This document shows positions 34,162-44,639 of a stretch of 64,000 bases of DNA, piece by piece. The notes beneath the pieces were generated by a model. The model worked only from the letters and a program-made list of their open reading frames with translations. It did no database searches and had not been told where the DNA came from. Both the position numbers and the translations under genes were made by a program. The stretch is from Hirsutella rhossiliensis (Eukaryota > Ascomycota > Sordariomycetes > Hypocreales > Ophiocordycipitaceae), in assembly GCF_020360975.1 (NCBI RefSeq), contig NW_025408689.1, forward strand, positions 310,001-374,000, given 5' to 3'. Position 1 is the stretch's first letter; every line of letters begins with the position of its first letter.

Positions 34162-35838
34162 TCACGCCTTTGGCTTCTTCCTCACCAACCCGGAACCCAG
34201 CGTGTTGACCGCAGGCTGCTTCTCCTGGCCCTGCTCCGCTCCCGACTTGTTGGTCTCCCAACCCTTGACTGGCCGGGTCCCGCTTTCGGTCGTGTCTGTT
34301 CTCTTCCTCTTAACGAGTCCGGACAAGTTGTTTGCCTGGGTAGACGTCTGGCCGGCTGCGCTATCCTGGGAAAAGGATGACGGCTCCCTGGTTCCCGTCA
34401 CCTCGAGACCCCAAAGGCTACCCGTTCCCGCCTCGCTAATCCAGCGCCTGGAGCTGCCCGTGGCCTTGTCCAGGGTGGCAAAGTCGAGGTGTAAAAGTAG
34501 CTCCACGGTCCGTCTGTAGCCGCTCTCGTCGACAATCCTCTCGCCCCGGCCTTCAGGTGGCCAGAAATAGTACTTACTCGACGTCGGCCGGTCAAGGAGA
34601 TAGTTTCGCTGTTCAGTCTTGACGCGCGGCCGGCGGGACGTGATTTGTCCCTTCAACTGCTTCTTTTGTTTCTTGCCTTTCTTCTTGTCACTGGTCGACT
34701 TGGGCGGCTCCCTGGCGGCAGAATCAGCCTTGGATGGAAACAACTTCCTCGGTGTTGTATTTGGCGTCACGTCAACGCTCGTCCTCTTCTTCAGGGGTGT
34801 TTCAGGCGGTTCAAGAGCTGACTCTGCAGTGCCGCGCGGAGCCTCGGTCCTGTCGGCGTTGTCGTCAAACACGATCCATATGAAGCCAGTCATCCTCCCG
34901 CTCGAGCATTCTTGGCGGAAGCCCATGACCTCCCAGAAGGTGTCGAGGGTCTTGACGCTCTTCCAGGTGCCCAGCGTCTGCATCGAGCCGGATTGAGCCG
35001 CCTCCTCGTCAAGCTCGTCGCGGAATCGGGACTTGGGATCGTCGGGAAATCGGGGTATCAGGCATCGTGGGGGCACCCAATCGAACTCTCGGTAGTAGTG
35101 CGAAATGCGCTCGAGGGGATGGCCGAGGAACCAAGAAGAGGCGGCAGCCGAAGAGCGAGGGATGAAAGCACGAGTCTCGTGAGCATCGAGCCCGGGGATC
35201 ACCAAGTAGCCTTTGACGCTCCTCCATGGCGGGGCTGCATCGCCGACCGGGGAGGACGTGAGGAGGGGATCGAGCACACTACACCACCACTTAACGAGGC
35301 CCCGGTCATCGAGAACGTGCTTGCCGCTGTGCTTGACGCTTCCTGGAAAGAGATATTGGTCCTGGGCACGAGCAAACAAGCTCACGACGAGCTGTACGCC
35401 CCTGCGCCGCCTCGTCTCCACAAGGTGCCCGATGAAACCGGCGCAGACTTGTCGGATGGGGCTCGGGGTTCCCGGGGCCAGGCCGAGGAGGCAGAGAAAG
35501 CCGGTCGAGTCGGCCTTTGAGACGAAGAGGGTAGTGACGTAGGCAGTCGTATATACGAAGATTTCTAGGCCCAAGACCAAGACGTGCTTGGGGGCTAGAC
35601 CAGCTTGAGAATCCGAGGAAGCAGAGGCGGCATTGGCCTTGACGGACACGGTCAGGAAGTGCTTCTCGCAATATGTTCGGTCAGGCCGCTCGTCTGGAGG
35701 CGCGGAGTAGAGCGCATCCGTCTGCAAGGGCGGCGTCGAGAGATGGTGGAAGCGAAAGTGGCAGCCTGCGGGGAGCACGGTGGCTAGCTTGGTGCGCAGG
35801 CTGCTGCTGCCAGCCGTGGAGTCTGCCGAGACTGCCAT
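34162..35838 (-). CDS. rtt109: Histone H3 K56 acetyltransferase Rtt109
   Basis: Nuclear acetyltransferase that modifies newly made histone H3 (K56, also K9/K27) with its chaperones during replication and repair. Single exon. I prefer the start at 35,838 (558 aa; context GCCATGGCA) over the upstream in-frame ATG at 35,871, because that ATG would add 11 residues that do not resemble the family and its context is weaker. Family landmarks: FRFHHLSTPP near the N-terminus, HVLVLGLEIFVYTTAYVTTLFVSKAD, and the C-terminal catalytic-domain block TFWEVMGFRQECSSGRMTGF. The C-terminal third is a Lys/Ser/Pro-rich extension (for example KKGKKQKKQLKG), longer than in yeast. The gene's 5' end lies only about 200 bp from the RIP-mutated repeat block. 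Confidence 0.92.
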   Translation of the reverse strand: MAVSADSTAGSSSLRTKLATVLPAGCHFRFHHLSTPPLQTDALYSAPPDERPDRTYCEKHFLTVSVKANAASASSDSQAGLAPKHVLVLGLEIFVYTTAYVTTLFVSKADSTGFLCLLGLAPGTPSPIRQVCAGFIGHLVETRRRRGVQLVVSLFARAQDQYLFPGSVKHSGKHVLDDRGLVKWWCSVLDPLLTSSPVGDAAPPWRSVKGYLVIPGLDAHETRAFIPRSSAAASSWFLGHPLERISHYYREFDWVPPRCLIPRFPDDPKSRFRDELDEEAAQSGSMQTLGTWKSVKTLDTFWEVMGFRQECSSGRMTGFIWIVFDDNADRTEAPRGTAESALEPPETPLKKRTSVDVTPNTTPRKLFPSKADSAAREPPKSTSDKKKGKKQKKQLKGQITSRRPRVKTEQRNYLLDRPTSSKYYFWPPEGRGERIVDESGYRRTVELLLHLDFATLDKATGSSRRWISEAGTGSLWGLEVTGTREPSSFSQDSAAGQTSTQANNLSGLVKRKRTDTTESGTRPVKGWETNKSGAEQGQEKQPAVNTLGSGLVRKKPKA

Positions 35839-36901
35839 GGCCGCCAGATTGAGCCTGTCATTGATGAGCAAGCGAATCGGCGCGAGGAGAGGAAGCTTGG
35901 GAGTGACAGGGCGGCGAGGATGGCGGACTAAAGTTACGGCCGAAGTAATGGCTGCCGCCCACGTGCTAGCTGACCTAATGCGAACCTTGGAGCATCACCA
36001 TCCCTTTGGCAGTGCGAAGGGAGCCCCCAGGTCACGGGCCCCATAGTACGTAGCTATATTATAGATACATATTTAGGGACGCGCGGTATTAGTAAAACAT
36101 TTAGCAGCTTATTTAATACCTATGTAATTAATTCTAGGAAAGCTCTATAGTTTTATAATAAGATCTAATAGCTTTCTTAGAAGCTATTTTAGCTATTAAT
36201 ACTTTTAATAAGTATTTATTTATATAAATTAACTACTATTAGCTTAAGTAAGCTATTAATAGTATAGTCTAGCTTACTTTTAGTAAGGTACTAATATTAC
36301 GCTTCTTACTATACTAAAGTATAAGCCTTAAATACTAAAGCTTTTATTACTAGTTATTAAGTTTTATATTAAGAAAGTAAGTATAAATTATATTATCTTA
36401 CTTAAAATAAGGGAGTTTATTAATATAACTATTATATACTAGTCCCTTAGTATAAAGCTAGTACTTAACTATACTATTTACTTAGATTAAGTATAAGTTA
36501 TATAAGTAAATAGATAGACTAGCTACTAAATATACTTAAATATATTATATAAACTAGCTATTATATATATATATATATATATATTTAATTTATACTAAGG
36601 CTATAAGGGCTTTGCTCTTTATAGGCCTAGACTAGGGTCTAAGCTAAGCTTATATATAAGCGGCCCCCGCGCCTATATAAGCTAAGCTTATACTTCTCTT
36701 TCTTTTCCCTTTTATAGATTATTAACCTTCTTCTTATAGACTATATATAAGCCTATACCTCTATATACTCTATAATAGTATAATCTACCTTTTATTTAAC
36801 CCTCTCTATATCTTTATATATATAATAGCTATTATAGCTACCTTTAAAGCTAATATTTAATTACTTAGTTTAGTTAAACCGCTTATACTATTATAATATA
36901 T

Positions 36902-37085
36902 AGCTTAATTTTATAGTTCTTAGAGATATCCCTTAGTAAGAGGGACCTAGGAAGCTAAAAATACCGGTATAAAAGAAGGAAGAAGGAGCTAAAAAGAGGT
37001 ATAGAAAAGAGGGTAGGAGTATAAGGGGAAGTAAAATTAGCGATAGCTTCTTATAAAGGTAGTAAGAGATAAGATAGATATACTA
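36902..37085 (+). repeat. Fragment of Copia-B LTR
   Basis: Matches the first ~40% of the B LTR: it shares GTTCTTAGAGATATCCC, the AGAAGGAGCTAAAAAGAGG stretch and the GATAGATATAC end. The outer tip and the 3' part are missing, and flanking B sequence is absent. Confidence 0.8.
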
Positions 37086-37903
37086 TTATAAAGTAGGTAG
37101 AGGTATATATATAGGTACCGTCTATAAAATAATATTAATAAGCTATATAGAGCTCTCTTATACGCGGCTAGCCTATATATATATATATAAGATCCGGCCC
37201 TTTATACGTAACTATATAGCTTAGGCTATAGCCTAAGCCTATAACCTATAATAGTTAAAGACTCTTATATAATGCCCTCCTTTAAGCGCGGCGTAGTATT
37301 ACTTAATTAATAGCTTCTATACTATTAGGCCTATACCGCTAGCTTTATCCTACCCTTTCCCGTTAATCGTACTAGCCTTACTAGCCCTATTATCCCCGCG
37401 CCTATTAGCCTAGGTAGCTAGAACTAAGCTCTATACTTATTAGCTAGCTAGCCGTTTAAATAAGGGCGCAACTTATTATATACGCCCCTAGGTAGCCGGC
37501 GGCTAGCCTAGACCTATATAAGCCTTAGGTTACTCGTCCCCTTAGCCTTAAGCAGCCTCCTTTACCTAGGGGTATATAAGGCGGTATCCCCCCCTTTCTT
37601 TTTTCTTTCCTTCTACTCCTTCTTTAACTATAGTAGTAATAATAATAAGTAAGTTCTACTCTACCTAAGGCATTAGTTTATTCCTAGCTATATAGGCCGC
37701 TTTATTAATATATACTTATAGTAGTAGCTATAATAGTAATAATAGCCTTAATAATAATAACTTTAACTAATAAGTTCTTTGCCTTATAAAGTAGGAGGCC
37801 GTAATCTATAATATTAACTTCCGCGATAGATATATCTACCTTCCCCTCCCCTACTTTCTCTTTCTTAGAGCGTATAGAGTCGTTCGTCGACGCTATACTA
37901 GGC

Positions 37904-38720
37904 ATGGCCGATAACGGCTCCGCCGCTACCGCTGCTCCTACCTACGCCCCTACGACCGCGCCTACCACCGCCGCCTCTACCTCTACTACGCTAGCCGCCC
38001 TTACGTTGCCTTTCCGGGTAACGACGCCGTCCCTACCGCCGGCTATAACGCCTAGCCCCTTTACCCCCGCCTCCGCCTCTACTACCCCTATAAGTCCGCT
38101 ACTTAGTAAGCGTAGTAGCTATTTTCCGCTAACTTCTTAAAGTATAAACGCTAAGTATAGGCTAGAGCCGCCCGCGCGGCCCTTTATATATAGTACGCGT
38201 TATAGGAGCTCCCTTACGCCGACTAAGTTAGGCGCCGCTATAGCGGTAGTTATTACTAGTATACGCGTACCGGCCGCGCCTATAAGGCGGCGCCTCTCGT
38301 CTTACTCGCTACGGCGTCGGCTTAAAAGGCTAGCGCGTATAGGTAGGCACGGGGGGCTACTAAGAAGCGCCTTACCGCCGCCGCCGCTACCTACTATAAT
38401 CTCCGCGCCCTTAAGCGCTAGGGCCTCGTCCTTAAGTAAGTTCCTCTCTTTTAGCTCTTTTACTTCTACTACTAACTCTCTTAGTACTAGGGATACTACC
38501 TCTATCGCTTTATTAGCGGTCCCCTTAGCTATGCCCGCCGCCGCCCCCGCCGCTACTACTAGCTAGGCCCCCCCCGCCCCTAGAGCCCTTAGAGCCGCCG
38601 CTACCGCCGACTAGCTCGTAGGCCTAGAGGGCCGCTTAAGCGCCTTAGAGAGCGCCGCCGCCGCTAATAAGGTAAAGGAGGATAATAAGGATAAGGATAA
38701 GGACGACGATAAGAATAAAG
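37904..38720 (+). pseudogene. Degenerate Ala/Thr-rich reading frame, possible retroelement gag
   Basis: A GC-rich island inside the AT-rich block. It opens with ATGGCCGATAACGG and reads 78 codons of Ala/Thr/Pro/Ser-rich protein before a stop; the frame continues with TAA/TAG where Gln codons are likely, through a Lys/Arg/Ala-rich helical part and an end rich in Lys/Asp (DKDKDKDDDKNKE). The island keeps its GC because it is built from CpG and GCC/CCG codons that contain little CpA. It may be a gag-like ORF of the neighbouring Gypsy element, but I recognise no domain. Confidence 0.5.
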
Positions 38721-38744
38721 AGTAGGTTTAAGTAGTCTAAGGGC

Positions 38745-40044
38745 TTTACCTTAAAATAAACGCTATTTTTATCTCTACTTATATTATTACGCTTATATTA
38801 TCGTAACTACTTACTCTACTTTACTTACTTTATAGTCTTAGCTTAAGCTATTATTAGTAGTCCCTTAGTTTATTATTCTTATTTACTATTTTAAATAAGG
38901 CTTTAAACTTATTAAGGGCTATAGTTCCTATAAACTTATATATAGGTTCTTATATAAGGTTAAGATACCTATACTACTTAATAAGGACCTCTTAGCGTTT
39001 CCCCCTATTAACCTTTTTCTAGCGCGCGGCCTATATCTTTTTAACCTTAAACTCGTTCTCTCCCTCTACCTTAATTATAGGCGGTTAAGCGTCCGCTACT
39101 TTTTATCTAAGTAATAAGTTAAAGGAGGCTCTATAAAAGAGGTCTATATTAATCTTATTATAGACCCCTATTAAGAAACTATTAAGCTCTATAACCTATA
39201 GGCTAATAACCCTCTATACTATAAACTTTATATATAGCTAATTAAGCTTCTTTTTTAACTATACTAACCTATAGTTATAAAGGTCTAGCTATACCTTATC
39301 TCTTACTATAAACCTATCTACTAAGGCCCTAGTCTTACTAGCGTACTACTCTTAATCTTATACCGCGGCGGCTATTATAGATTAGTAATAATTTATAGTC
39401 TCTTATAGCTTTTATATAAATATAAAAGTGCGGCCCTTTAGTAATAAATTACTATACTACTCCGCTACTATATCTATAGTAAAGGGAACTAATAAGGGTA
39501 GTTTAAAGCTATATATTATAAAGAAAGGGGCTATCTTAATAAAGGTATATAGTCTACTATTTAACGTAAGTTAGGCTATAAGGAGCTACCGGTCTTAGTC
39601 TACTTAGTTATAGGCTATAATAGCTCGTAGGTAAGCCTATACTTCTTAGTTAACCCTCTTAGGCCCTTTATTAGTCTATAGGTAATATACCGTGCTAAGT
39701 AGCTATATAATCTAAAGTAGCTAGTATAGGTACTATTAAAAGTAGCTAGTTTAATTCGATCCCCTATCGCTTATAATAGAGGCTAGCTAGCTATATAAGC
39801 GGGCCTAGTACTATAAGAAGCGCTCTACGTAGGACTCTATATCTATAAACGGTATCGGCTCTAATACTATAGACTTACTAAGTCGGTCCTTAATTACTTA
39901 TATATAGTAGTTACTGCCCTCTATAAGTAGGAGGTCCGTTATAAAGTCTATCTATTTATACGTATAGAACCGGTCGGGTACCGGAAGCTACTTAAGCAGC
40001 CCCTTAAGCTATACCCTTTAAATCTTAGTATAGCTATAAATATC
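38745..40044 (-). mobile_element. Ty3/Gypsy fragment: integrase C-terminus and chromodomain (degenerate)
   Basis: Reading the minus strand and ignoring RIP stops, 40,044-39,850 gives an integrase stretch equivalent to LPVPDRF then IDFITDLLLIEG and VIKDRLSKS. Near 39,000-39,150 a chromodomain-like stretch follows (RGKR-EVLIK-YRYL--EP), indicating a chromovirus. No intact frame remains. Its edge at 40,044 is the insertion site of Copia A. The fragment at 51,096-52,631 belongs to the same kind of element but runs in the opposite direction. Confidence 0.72.
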
Positions 40045-40611
40045 TCTAAAGGTATATAAGTAAAAGCGGAATTTTAGGAAATTAAGGAATTATATAAGAC
40101 TACGTAATAAAGGGGAAGACGGAGTATAAGGTAGGATTTTCAACGGAATTTATTAGTAGTATATTAGTATATAGAAGAGGTGTTAAAGTTAATAATTCTC
40201 TATCTATCTACTAGTAGACATGCTATCTTATATAGATAATTATAGCTAAACGGAAGAACCTTTAGGGACTAGATTTAGGCTGCCGTATAGCCCTAAGACT
40301 AAGAAATTCCGTAATACCTCGAGTAAATCTAGAAGTGTCTTAGTTCCACTAATATTCGTGTTTAAAGGAGGTTATCGTGCCGGTGTTCTTAAGAGGTCTT
40401 AGCTAGCATTCTAAGCTAGCTCTATTCCTTCGATTCCCGATTATATAATAACCGGCAACCCGTTTAATATATAATAACATATAAAATAACGAGCGATTCT
40501 TGCTCTATAGGATAAGATTTTATCTATAATTAATATACTACTTATTAGTTTATATAATCGGGAGAGTATATTATAGCTGCTTTATTTATAGTAGGAACAC
40601 CGTTCCTTATA
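40045..40611 (-). repeat. 3' LTR of outer Copia A element
   Basis: 567 bp, starting TCTAAAGG and ending TTCCTTATA on plus. It matches the unmutated solo LTR at 52,765-53,332 along its length, with TG and CA replaced by TA. Confidence 0.9.
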
Positions 40612-43600
40612 TAAGTATAATAGAGATCCTATTTCTTTCTAAAATTATAATATATCTTCCTTAGAAGGTAATTCCTTTACTTTTATAAGCTTAAAGCCTA
40701 CTATAGTAGGTAAATTCGAAGTTCTTAAACCTTCTTTATTAAATTCCTTTAATTTATTTAAGGTATAATTTTCTTAGGATATATATAGCTCTTTATTTTC
40801 TCGGTTTATTATAATATTTAGACCTAAGAAGTCTTTTATATCTCTTAAGATAGTAAAATCTAGGAATTTAGATAATTCTTTAAATAATCTTTCTTTTATT
40901 ATAGATTTAGAGGGCCCTACTATAAGAAAGTCGTCGACGTAAATTACTAAGGCTATACTATAGTCCTTATTTATAAATACTCCTTTATCTATTAAAAGAG
41001 GAAGAAATCCGAGATTATTTAGTATAATTTTTAAATGATTATACTAGAGCTTAGGACTTTGTTTTAGGCTATATAATGCTTTCTTTAGCTTTGCTTTAAT
41101 TTAACCGGTTTTATATAGGTCTAGGAATTTAGTTAATTTAATTCCTTTAGCTCTATAAGCTAATCTATATTTTCAATAATATTCTCTAAGAGCGTATTCT
41201 TCGTAGCCTATAGGAAGATTAATATATACTTCGCTATCTATATCGGTATATACGAAGGAATTTATTATTCTCGCGAAGAGAGATATAAGAAGTATATAAA
41301 AAATGCACGAAGGTAAAAGTAAAAGTAAGGGGTCGGATAGGTAGGGCAGAGATATTTAATTCTTATAGGAGTAGTAATTACGGTAAGGGAGTAATTATTG
41401 TATTGCCTTAATTCTCCTTCTTTCCTCTATCTAACGCCCCTCTTTATATCTATCTAGTATCTTAATTAATAAAGAAGATCCTGCTTAAAGAAGCTACTAA
41501 TATCCTTTTAACTACCGAGCTTTTTGCCGGTTTTTCCCCTCCTTTCTAGCCGTTGCTAGCATATCCGTCTTATCTCTCGCTACCTCTATAGGAAGCTATC
41601 GCTACTTCTACTTCCCCTTATACCCCTACCCTCTTCTCTATACCTCTTTTTAGCTCCTTCTTTAAAACCTATTTTTTAGCTTCCTAGGTCCCTTATACTA
41701 AGAGATATCTCTAAGAACTACGAAATTAGGCCACGCTTCGCGATAGTTATATCTATCTATAAAGCTTTAAATTCGTAGATAATAGCTAAAATAAGAAGAA
41801 TTCTAATAGATTTAGGTCTAGCCGTAGTTAAGAAGGTATCTAGGAAATCTAAGCTATAGATCTACTTAAATACCTATATTATAAAACGGGCTTTATATTT
41901 TATTATATTATTTTAACTATCCTTCTTAAGAGTATAGACCTAGCGGCCTCCTATAGCCTCCCTATCCCTAGGGAGGTAGGAAAATTCCTAAGTTTTATAT
42001 TTAATTAGCTATATTATTTCCCTAATTATAGCTTCTTTCTAAAATGCTACTTTAGGGCTATTAATTGCCTATTTATAGGTCTTTAGAATTTTTAGATCCT
42101 GATTTTCTATACTTACTAGAATTAACTCTCTATAATTATAGTTTAGAAATAAATTAACGTTAGGGTATTCGATATAGTTAGAATCGAACCCTTCCGGCTT
42201 CTTAGGTAATTCTACTACTATTTTACTAGTAGTAGGAATAAGATCGTTATTTAAAGACTCTTCTTTTATAAAGGGTAAGGGACTTTTATCTCTAGGTTCT
42301 TTAGTAGCTTCCTCTATAGGGATATAGCTTTCTAGCTTATCTTTATTTAGAATAGAATTAAAATCAAAGGTATTATTATTACTAGAGCTTTCTAGATTTT
42401 CTATAAATTTATTTTCTAGTATAGTAATATCTCTAGAAATAGTAATCCTTTTCTTAGAAAAATCCTAGATTTTATATATATTTTCTAAATAGCCTACTAT
42501 TATTCCCTTAAAAGCTCTATTATCTAGCTTATCTTTAGGGTCTTTATTCTTATAATATATAAGGCTTCTAAAGGTCTTAATTTTATTTAAGGTCTCGAAG
42601 GGTAGTATTATATTATCCCTCTTTTCTATAGGACTTTTAAATCCTATTATAGAATATAGTAATCTATTATATAAATAGGTAGCTATTAAAATAGCTTCTC
42701 CCTATAAGTATTTAGGAAACCTAGTAGTAAATAAAAGAGCTCGTACTTTTTTTTAATATAGTACGATTTATTCTTTCTATTCTACTATTAGAATCTAGCG
42801 TCCGAGGAAGACTAGAATTAAAGGTAATTCCTTCTTTTTCGCAATAGAGCTTTATTTTATATATAAATTCTTTAGCATTATTAGAAAATGCTTCTTTAAT
42901 CCTAGTATTTTTAGGGTTATTTTCTACCCTATTTTTAAATTCTAGGAACCTATCTAGAGCTTCTCCCTTTTTTCGAAGAAGGTATATTTCTAGATATTAG
43001 GTTCCTACGTCTAGGAAAGAAATATAATAGTAATATTTATTATAAGTAGGCACTTTAATTAGCCCCTAAATATCTAATACTATTTTTTCTAAATAAGAAT
43101 AAGACTTATACGAAGGTTGTTTATTAACCTTATTCGTTGCTTTAGCTTTAATATATATTTCGTACTATCTTATTTTATTTTCCTCTTTTAGAGGTATTCT
43201 TATATCCTTATTATATCTTTTTAATATTTCTAAAATAGCCCTACTATTTATATGCCCTAAGCGTAAGTACTAAGTATAAAAATCTATATCCTTTGCTTTT
43301 AAAGACGGAATAAGGATTAATTAGCTTTCTAATAAAGGTTCTATAGGAATATAATATAACTTATTTCTAAGAAATCCTTTAGTAAGGACCTTAGCCTTAT
43401 TATCTAATAAAAGGACTTTATTTCCTCCTATTAAGGCATAGGTATTATTAAAATAAGATTAGGATAGTATATTTACCTCTAATTTAGGTATATAAAAGCA
43501 GTCTCGAAGGATATACCTTTTCCTACTATATAGGAACTTAAATACTAAGTCCCCCTTTCCTTTTACTAATATAAAGGAAGCTTTTCCCTAGTAAACTTTA

Positions 43601-43925
43601 GACTTAATTTCTTTATAGTTAATAAGGAAATTCTTATTCGATACTATATGCCTAGTAGCTCCGGTATCTTAAATAAAATTAAAGATCCTTTTATTCTTAT
43701 AACTAGGAAATCCTCCTTCTCTTACCTTTAAAACTAATTCCTTTATTCTAGGAATCGAGGCTTCTAAAGGTCCTAAAAGAGAATCTTTATTAGCTTCTAC
43801 TATAGGGGTATTTATAGAGGTTAAAATTACCTCTAAATCCTTAGACGTTTATATAGGGGTCGGAGCCCTAGAGAGGTCTATAAGGTCGATATCTAAGTCT
43901 ATATTTTCTTATAAAGCTATATTTA
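40612..43925 (-). pseudogene. Pol remnant of outer Copia A (protease to reverse transcriptase)
   Basis: Degenerate polyprotein on the minus strand: protease region at about 43,640-43,560, integrase about 43,330-42,600, and the reverse transcriptase with the active-site YVDD at 40,931-40,942. RNase H is missing after the GSLLYL-like stretch (about 40,635). Stop codons are mostly TAG and TAA. A solo B LTR interrupts it at 41,269-41,745. Confidence 0.85.
41269..41745 (-). repeat. Solo LTR of Copia B inserted in outer Copia A
   Basis: 477 bp in reverse orientation: it starts TCTCGCGAAG and ends TTCGCGATA on plus. The flanks are ATTAT (41,264-41,268) and GTTAT (41,746-41,750), a 5-bp target duplication with one change. 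The uninterrupted pol sequence at about 55,640-55,670 shows the pre-insertion site. Confidence 0.88.
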
Positions 43926-44493
43926 TATAAGGAACGGTGTTCCTACTATAAATAAAGCAGCTATAATATACTCTCCCGATTATATAAGCTAATAAGTAGT
44001 ATATTAATTATAGACAAAATCTTATCCTATAGAGTAAGAATCGCTCGTTATTTTATATATTATTATACATTAAACGGGTTGCCGGTTATCGTATAATAGG
44101 GAATCGAAGGAATAGAGCTAGCTTAGAATGCTAGCTAAGACCTCTTAAGAACACCGGAACGACCAACCTCCTTTAAACACGAATATTAGTAGAACTAAGA
44201 TACTTCTAGATTTACTCAAGGTATTACGGAATTCCCTAGTCTTAGGGCTATACGGCAGCCTAAATCTAGTCCCTAAAGGTTCTTCCGTTTAGCTATAATT
44301 ATCTATATAAGATAGTATGTCTACTAGTAGATAGATAGAGAATTATTAACTTTAACACCTCTTCTATATACTAATATACTACTAATAAATTCCGTTGAAA
44401 ATCCTACCTTATACTCCGTCTTCCCCTCTATTACGTAGTCTTACGTGATTCCTTGATTTCCTAAAATTCCGCTTTTGCTTATATACCTTAAGA
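43926..44493 (+). repeat. 5' LTR of nested Copia A
   Basis: 568 bp from TATAAGGAACGG to TACCTTAAGA. It keeps more CA/TG than the outer LTRs, for example GCTTATATACC and ACGTGATTCC near its 3' end, so it is less mutated. Confidence 0.92.
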
Positions 44494-44508
44494 GGTTATA
44501 AGCCCGGC
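44494..44508 (+). other. Primer-binding site of Copia A
   Basis: GGTTATAAGCCCGGC directly follows the 5' LTR. If the TA is a mutated TG, the ancestral GGTTATGAGCCC is complementary to the anticodon arm of initiator methionine tRNA (GGGCTCATAACC), the half-tRNA priming known for Drosophila copia. The mirrored copy ends at 50,527. Confidence 0.6.
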
Positions 44509-44639
44509 TTGCTCCTTTTAAGCCGGGAAATTAACTACTTATACCTTTAAAATTCCTCGTCGAAATATTCAATTAAAATTCCCTTCGAAATTCCCCCTAA
44601 CTTCTTTTACCTTCCTACGCTCTTAAACCCCCGTCTAGA

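Noticed and set aside
35839..35871. Upstream in-frame ATG of rtt109
   Set aside because: It would add 11 residues (MLINDRLNLAA) before a better-context ATG; kept as an alternative, not preferred.
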